The position numbers and the translations under genes were made by a program. Shown here one piece after another: positions 61,101 to 64,000 of a stretch of DNA of 64,000 nt. The stretch is from an uncultured Anaerobiospirillum sp. (GTDB lineage: Bacteria > Pseudomonadota > Gammaproteobacteria > Enterobacterales > Succinivibrionaceae). The notes under the pieces are model-generated. The model saw nothing but the letters and a program-made list of their open reading frames with translations. It made no database searches and was not told where the DNA came from. The stretch spans positions 22,256 through 86,255 of the forward strand of contig CALXNA010000010.1 of the NCBI GenBank assembly GCA_944389615.1. The letters run 5' to 3'. Numbering within the stretch: the stretch's first letter is position 1; every line of letters starts with the position of its first letter.

Positions 61101-63550
61101 ACTACGACGACGATTACTCCGAGGGCGGTGGCTCGTCGATCTTAGGTTACGACGACTACGAATCGTTCTTTGCCAACAACCGTGGCATTGGCATTGAGCT
61201 TGGCTTCGTCGGCTTCTCGCAGGATTTGCTCGCCACGCTGCGCTTGGCCGAGAACCAAGGCGCCATCTTAGAGGGCAAGTCCAAGCCATTCCCGGTTGAA
61301 TCCAAGGCTGAGTCCAAGGTCAAGGCCAAAGCCAAGTCTCAGGACTTAGACGATGACGACTTGGGCGACGACGATTGGGAAGATGACTTAGACGACTCCA
61401 ACCATGACGTCTCAGCAGAGCCGGATACGGGCGTCGACTACCACGATTCCGAGCAGCAGGTCGTCGGGGGCATGGATGAGACCGGCTTTGTCTCGCTGTG
61501 CCAAATCATCTCGAACCCAGCCTTTGAGCCGGTACGCCAAGAGTGCCTGCGCACGGTGGCGCAGCTCACCACCTTGTCCGAGAACTTAAAGGAGATCTTG
61601 AGCAACGAGCACAATGTCGCCATTGTGCCGCTCACCGAGCTCTACGATCTCATCAACACCGCCCAAACGGCCCTGCGCCTGATGGGCGTACGCTTGGTGC
61701 TGCCAAAGAGCTTAACCAAGCTGCAAAGCCCGAAGACCGTAATGGAACTCGAGGTCGACGAGGATGAGCAGGGCGAGTTTCAGAAGGCCAAGAGCTTCTT
61801 GTCGCTTGATACCATGCTCCACTTCAACTGGCGTGTGGCCGTGGGCGATGATGCGCTCACGCTCTCGGAGTTTAAGCTGTTGCTGGCCAACGCCGGTAAC
61901 ATCGTGCGCTTCCGCGACCGCTTCGTCTATGCTGACCCTGACTTGCTAATCTCCATTCAGCACAAGTTTGAGCGCATGCAAGATGGCGCGACGCCGCAGA
62001 CTGACCTCTTGGCGGCGATGCTGACCGGCAACTATGAGGGCACGCCGGTCTTGCTTTCCTCTAACGTCAAGGACAAGTTAGAGGACATGCTCAAGGAGGA
62101 TCCGATTGCGCTCCCTGAGGGCCTCAATGCTACCTTACGTCCATATCAAGTACGTGGCTTTGAGTGGCTGATGCGCAATTCCCGCATCAACGTGGGCGCG
62201 ATCCTCGCCGACGACATGGGTTTGGGCAAGACCTTGCAGGTCATCACCACCTTGCTCAAACTCAAGCAAGAAGGCGTGGTCAGCCCAGAGAAGCCAGCCT
62301 TGATCGTGGTGCCGACCTCGCTCGTTACCAACTGGCAGCGTGAGGTGCAAAGCTTTGCCCCGAGCCTGAGCCTGCATGCCTACTACGGCTTGGTCAAGGA
62401 CTTTGGCTACGGCTCATCCGACCTCATCATCACCACCTACGGTACCGCCCGTACTCGTCTTAAGACCTTACAAGAGCACGAGTTCTCGGTACTGGTGATC
62501 GACGAGGCCCAAGCGATCAAGACCATCTCGACCGCCATCTCCAAGTCGATGCGCTCAATCAATGCCGACTACCGTATCGCCATGTCCGGTACCCCGGTTG
62601 AGAACCGCCTGCTTGAGTACTACTCGATCTTGGACTTTGCTAACCGCGGCCTCTTTGGCACGCCGAAGACCTTCCACAAGAACTTCGCCAAGCCGATTGA
62701 GGAAAATCACGATTCCGACGCCGTGGCGCGCTTTAAGCGTTTAACCGCGCCGTTCATCATGCGCCGCTTAAAGAGCGACAAGGCCATCATCGCCGATCTG
62801 CCGGACAAGCTGACCTCCGATCAGTTCTGCAACTTGACCGAGCAGCAGGCGGCGATCTACCAAGCCGTGGTCAACGAGGCGATGAAGCAGATCGAGCTTT
62901 ACCGTGAAGACCCGAATATGCGTCGCGCCTCGATCTTAAAGCTGATTCAGCAGCTGAAGGCCATCTGCAACAGCCCGGCGCAGTTTGATGCCTCGGGCAA
63001 GTACCGCCCTGAGGACTCAGGCAAGGTCGAGCGCTTGTTTGAGCTGCTCGAGGACATTAGCGAGGCCAATGGCAAGGCGCTCATCTTCACCCAGTCGGTG
63101 GTCATGGGCAAGATCCTGCAGAACCTGATCGAAGAGCGCTTTGAGCGCAAGCCGGACTTCTTGCACGGCTCCCTCTCGCGCAACGAGCGTATGGACATGG
63201 TCGACAACTTCCAAAACGACCCGTCCAACCGCTTCTTGCTGCTCTCGCTCAAGGCTGCCGGTACCGGTCTCAACCTCACCGCCGCCAACAACGTGATCCA
63301 CTTTGACCTGTGGTGGAATCCGGCGGTTGAGAACCAAGCGACCGACCGTGCCTACCGTATCGGTCAGCGCAACAAGGTACAGGTGTACCGCTTCATCTGC
63401 GCCAACACCTTCGAGGAGCGTATCAACGACATGATCCGCAGCAAGAGCGACTTAGCTGAGCTCACGGTCTCCGCAGGCGAAAGCTGGCTGGGCAAGCTGT
63501 CAGATCGTCAGCTCAACGACCTCTTCACCTTGCACCAAGACAGCAAGTAG
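58106..63550 (+). CDS. Giant SWIM zinc-finger SNF2-family helicase
   Basis: A 1814-residue protein. The N-terminus (RKQYGTTWWGKKWLDSLTGI) and the SWIM motif CSCPDWAVPCKH (near residue 130) are normally found on SWIM proteins encoded beside SNF2 helicases. Coiled coil follows (about 245-365). An AT-hook-like KKRGRKPK lies near residue 425 and another KRGRK near 635. A long acidic region spans about 990-1120. The C-terminal 500 residues are a complete SNF2 motor: DDMGLGKTLQ, a DEAQ box (VIDEAQAIK), GTPVENRLLEYYS and NQATDRAYRIGQR. It probably remodels protein-DNA complexes or takes part in transcription or defence. Target unknown. Confidence 0.88.
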   Translation: MVRKQYGTTWWGKKWLDSLTGIDYANRIPRGLSYARNDRVLDVQIDTQNSKIYAIVAGSYYSQYSIDLSFKRVPEARKKIFLDAALADLAIVTQLTNRQLDPKLYELAQEHDILLFPRQWSDLGMHCSCPDWAVPCKHIAAVIYKLSELIDANPFLIFELVGIDLTAELKKRNILDDMTSEVQTNEFGELYHYALCRPHEVAQAAAQYDFDLELAPISAHDAQVLYLAPDLVTYEAGEVPFLGGLNAELKKFKRKCDAIKLKIKQLEFDHQQLTEYCTSNRARYEDQLALASKAHSLRTKGTPKSTAQLFVEQYEGKQSELAQVEEDLAAKRKQLDDLEQHYQELQAQNQVDAATLSTIDAELILGYNPEDLPKTEPAAAEETPKVSAEAWSELDAIDAGDDVVPADEQGAAAEPAAEPEMPAPKKRGRKPKAAQAEAAAKESAPAAEGAGLAVNEILALHQNYIGSMQTQVQEWEAAKAKSHSKKRASAAAEQVEKFQGRIDCAQAHLNLLQQALSALQLDHGAALDVRRYRGGIEALARLSYTPIEDIGDSIRNMFAESAPGFTQGNLRNRVFHTVEFAAKLAAKQLKDTSDRDMVAFDFDHTMSTYEPSANWATRGQEPELPAGASARAKRGRKVSAETSAAAQLAAEAAQAKELSEQMARAQERYQMFEEYGHRSECCANFSRTALSDHGFYAHPPLFYLGQGGILEVNVPMHVVTTNHLGAPQPNSLIVLPPLHQPTSYHFVGLYQMFSGFIKNTKVLLKERAEVQILYYLWFIASQLVKSRAIMPQLLVNGQNELSCRWIPATASTEVKDLVTQVGLALQGYEHFLFYRRDRQYYLQPQFLGELALAPFIQSYVSWSYALDPKGAQSGDIRELEVLLGAEGVSLDAEDIDAQGLCMRLETWIAPLSHHIGTYTPVLRFIDLSDPANYAHTIFYDLEPEIVAKARAAVNKMQQRLDKFERMAPSLDFLKQIKGAEPEDDSIAARVVDDDDFKGDYDDDYSEGGGSSILGYDDYESFFANNRGIGIELGFVGFSQDLLATLRLAENQGAILEGKSKPFPVESKAESKVKAKAKSQDLDDDDLGDDDWEDDLDDSNHDVSAEPDTGVDYHDSEQQVVGGMDETGFVSLCQIISNPAFEPVRQECLRTVAQLTTLSENLKEILSNEHNVAIVPLTELYDLINTAQTALRLMGVRLVLPKSLTKLQSPKTVMELEVDEDEQGEFQKAKSFLSLDTMLHFNWRVAVGDDALTLSEFKLLLANAGNIVRFRDRFVYADPDLLISIQHKFERMQDGATPQTDLLAAMLTGNYEGTPVLLSSNVKDKLEDMLKEDPIALPEGLNATLRPYQVRGFEWLMRNSRINVGAILADDMGLGKTLQVITTLLKLKQEGVVSPEKPALIVVPTSLVTNWQREVQSFAPSLSLHAYYGLVKDFGYGSSDLIITTYGTARTRLKTLQEHEFSVLVIDEAQAIKTISTAISKSMRSINADYRIAMSGTPVENRLLEYYSILDFANRGLFGTPKTFHKNFAKPIEENHDSDAVARFKRLTAPFIMRRLKSDKAIIADLPDKLTSDQFCNLTEQQAAIYQAVVNEAMKQIELYREDPNMRRASILKLIQQLKAICNSPAQFDASGKYRPEDSGKVERLFELLEDISEANGKALIFTQSVVMGKILQNLIEERFERKPDFLHGSLSRNERMDMVDNFQNDPSNRFLLLSLKAAGTGLNLTAANNVIHFDLWWNPAVENQATDRAYRIGQRNKVQVYRFICANTFEERINDMIRSKSDLAELTVSAGESWLGKLSDRQLNDLFTLHQDSK

Positions 63551-64000
63551 CTCCAGCCCGCTATCGCGGTCTGCTGCAAGGCCTGCGGCCTTGCTCGGGC
63601 GCGCTCTGCGCGCCCCGGCGGCTGCGCCCGCAGCCGCGTCTGCGGCCTGTGGAAGCTGGGCAGCTCTTTGATGTAGGGACAAAGCGTCCCTGCGCCTTAG
63701 AGACCTCACTTGATTGGGGGCGGCCCGGTGCATGGGGCGGCAAGCGGCGAGCGCCGCCGCGTGCCGGCTTTAAGCCGCGTCTACGGCTTGTTGGTGCTGG
63801 GCTAATCTTTGAGGGAGGGCTGGAGCTGCCCTTCGCCTTATAGACCTCACCTCTTTGGGGGCGGCCCGGGGCGTGGGGCGGCAAGCGGCGAGCGCCGCCG
63901 CATGCCTGCCTTTAGGCCTGTCAGCGCTCGTTGGGGTCGGGTCAGCTCATAGGAAGGGCCAGAGCTGCCCTTCGCCTTAGAGACCTCACCTCATTGGGGG
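63551..64000. repeat. Tandem ~140-bp repeat array (TTAGAGACC family), truncated by window edge
   Basis: At least three diverged copies of a unit of about 140 bases. Matching points are CGCCTTAGAGACCTCAC at 63693, CGCCTTATAGACCTCAC at 63834 and CGCCTTAGAGACCTCAC at 63973, each followed by a T-rich bit and GGGGG. Between them lies GCGGCAAGCGGCGAGCGCCG (63738 and 63879). No gene is seen. The core also occurs in the 15.9-16.6 kb spacer. Confidence 0.75.

Overview
The window looks like a gammaproteobacterial chromosome. The order lptD-surA-pdxA-rsmA, the block coaE-zapD-yacG, a trp attenuator with tandem Trp codons and an sstT transporter all point that way. The DNA is GC-rich, yet TTA is a common leucine codon. 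The AAA-ATPase/nuclease gene at the left edge and the threonate-utilisation operon would suit a host-associated anaerobe such as Succinivibrionaceae, but that placement is inference.

Layout: 1-4.3 kb holds a partial AAA-ATPase/PD-(D/E)XK gene and a large unrecognised gene. 4.3-15.9 kb is housekeeping: an RsmC-like methyltransferase, rsmA, pdxA, surA, lptD, yacG, zapD, coaE, a lipoprotein and xerD. 15.9-16.6 kb is a repeat-bearing spacer. 16.6-19.2 kb is an attenuated trpBA operon. 19.3-22.4 kb carries a glycosyltransferase-like gene and an FkbM-type methyltransferase. 22.6-29.1 kb is a DeoR regulator divergent from ltnD-otnK-otnC-otnI and a GntP-type permease (L-threonate/tetronate catabolism). 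29.2-51.9 kb is a surface-polysaccharide region, nearly all on the minus strand. 52.0-52.4 kb is a tRNA-Leu/His/Arg operon. The rest carries a TSUP permease, a phosphotransferase-like gene, sstT, a GT4 glycosyltransferase, a very large SWIM-SNF2 helicase and a tandem repeat array that runs off the window.

The main discovery is in 36-52 kb. Three places carry the same cassette: a palindrome, a TATAAT box inside a shared 14-mer, a leader, a GAGAG-type ribosome site, a start codon, and a poly-G tract 13-14 codons into the reading frame. At all three, eight Gs keep the frame open. The copy at 51.76 kb has eight (open). The copy at 40.97 kb has nine (a 17-codon peptide, then stop). The copy at 46.35 kb has seven, so a HAD-UbiA prenyl-phosphate phosphoribosyltransferase is out of frame. 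At two loci the reading frame containing the tract is a leader ORF ending at or just before the first operon gene, which suggests phase variation through translational coupling or polarity. Related tracts lie in the 3' end of a sugar 3,5-epimerase gene (G9), early in a methyltransferase gene (GGGGAGGGG) and early in an acetyltransferase gene (12 C, plus an in-frame TAG). Together they would let one cell population show many glycan types.

The sugar genes form a CDP-3,6-dideoxyhexose pathway (rfbF, rfbG, rfbH, 5-epimerase-like, reductase-like; CDP-ascarylose is the best guess). There is also a decaprenyl-phospho-ribose/arabinose branch, in which the oxidase/reductase pair seems reduced to an 80-residue chimeric remnant. 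Four paralogous polytopic membrane proteins probably transfer or modify these sugars.
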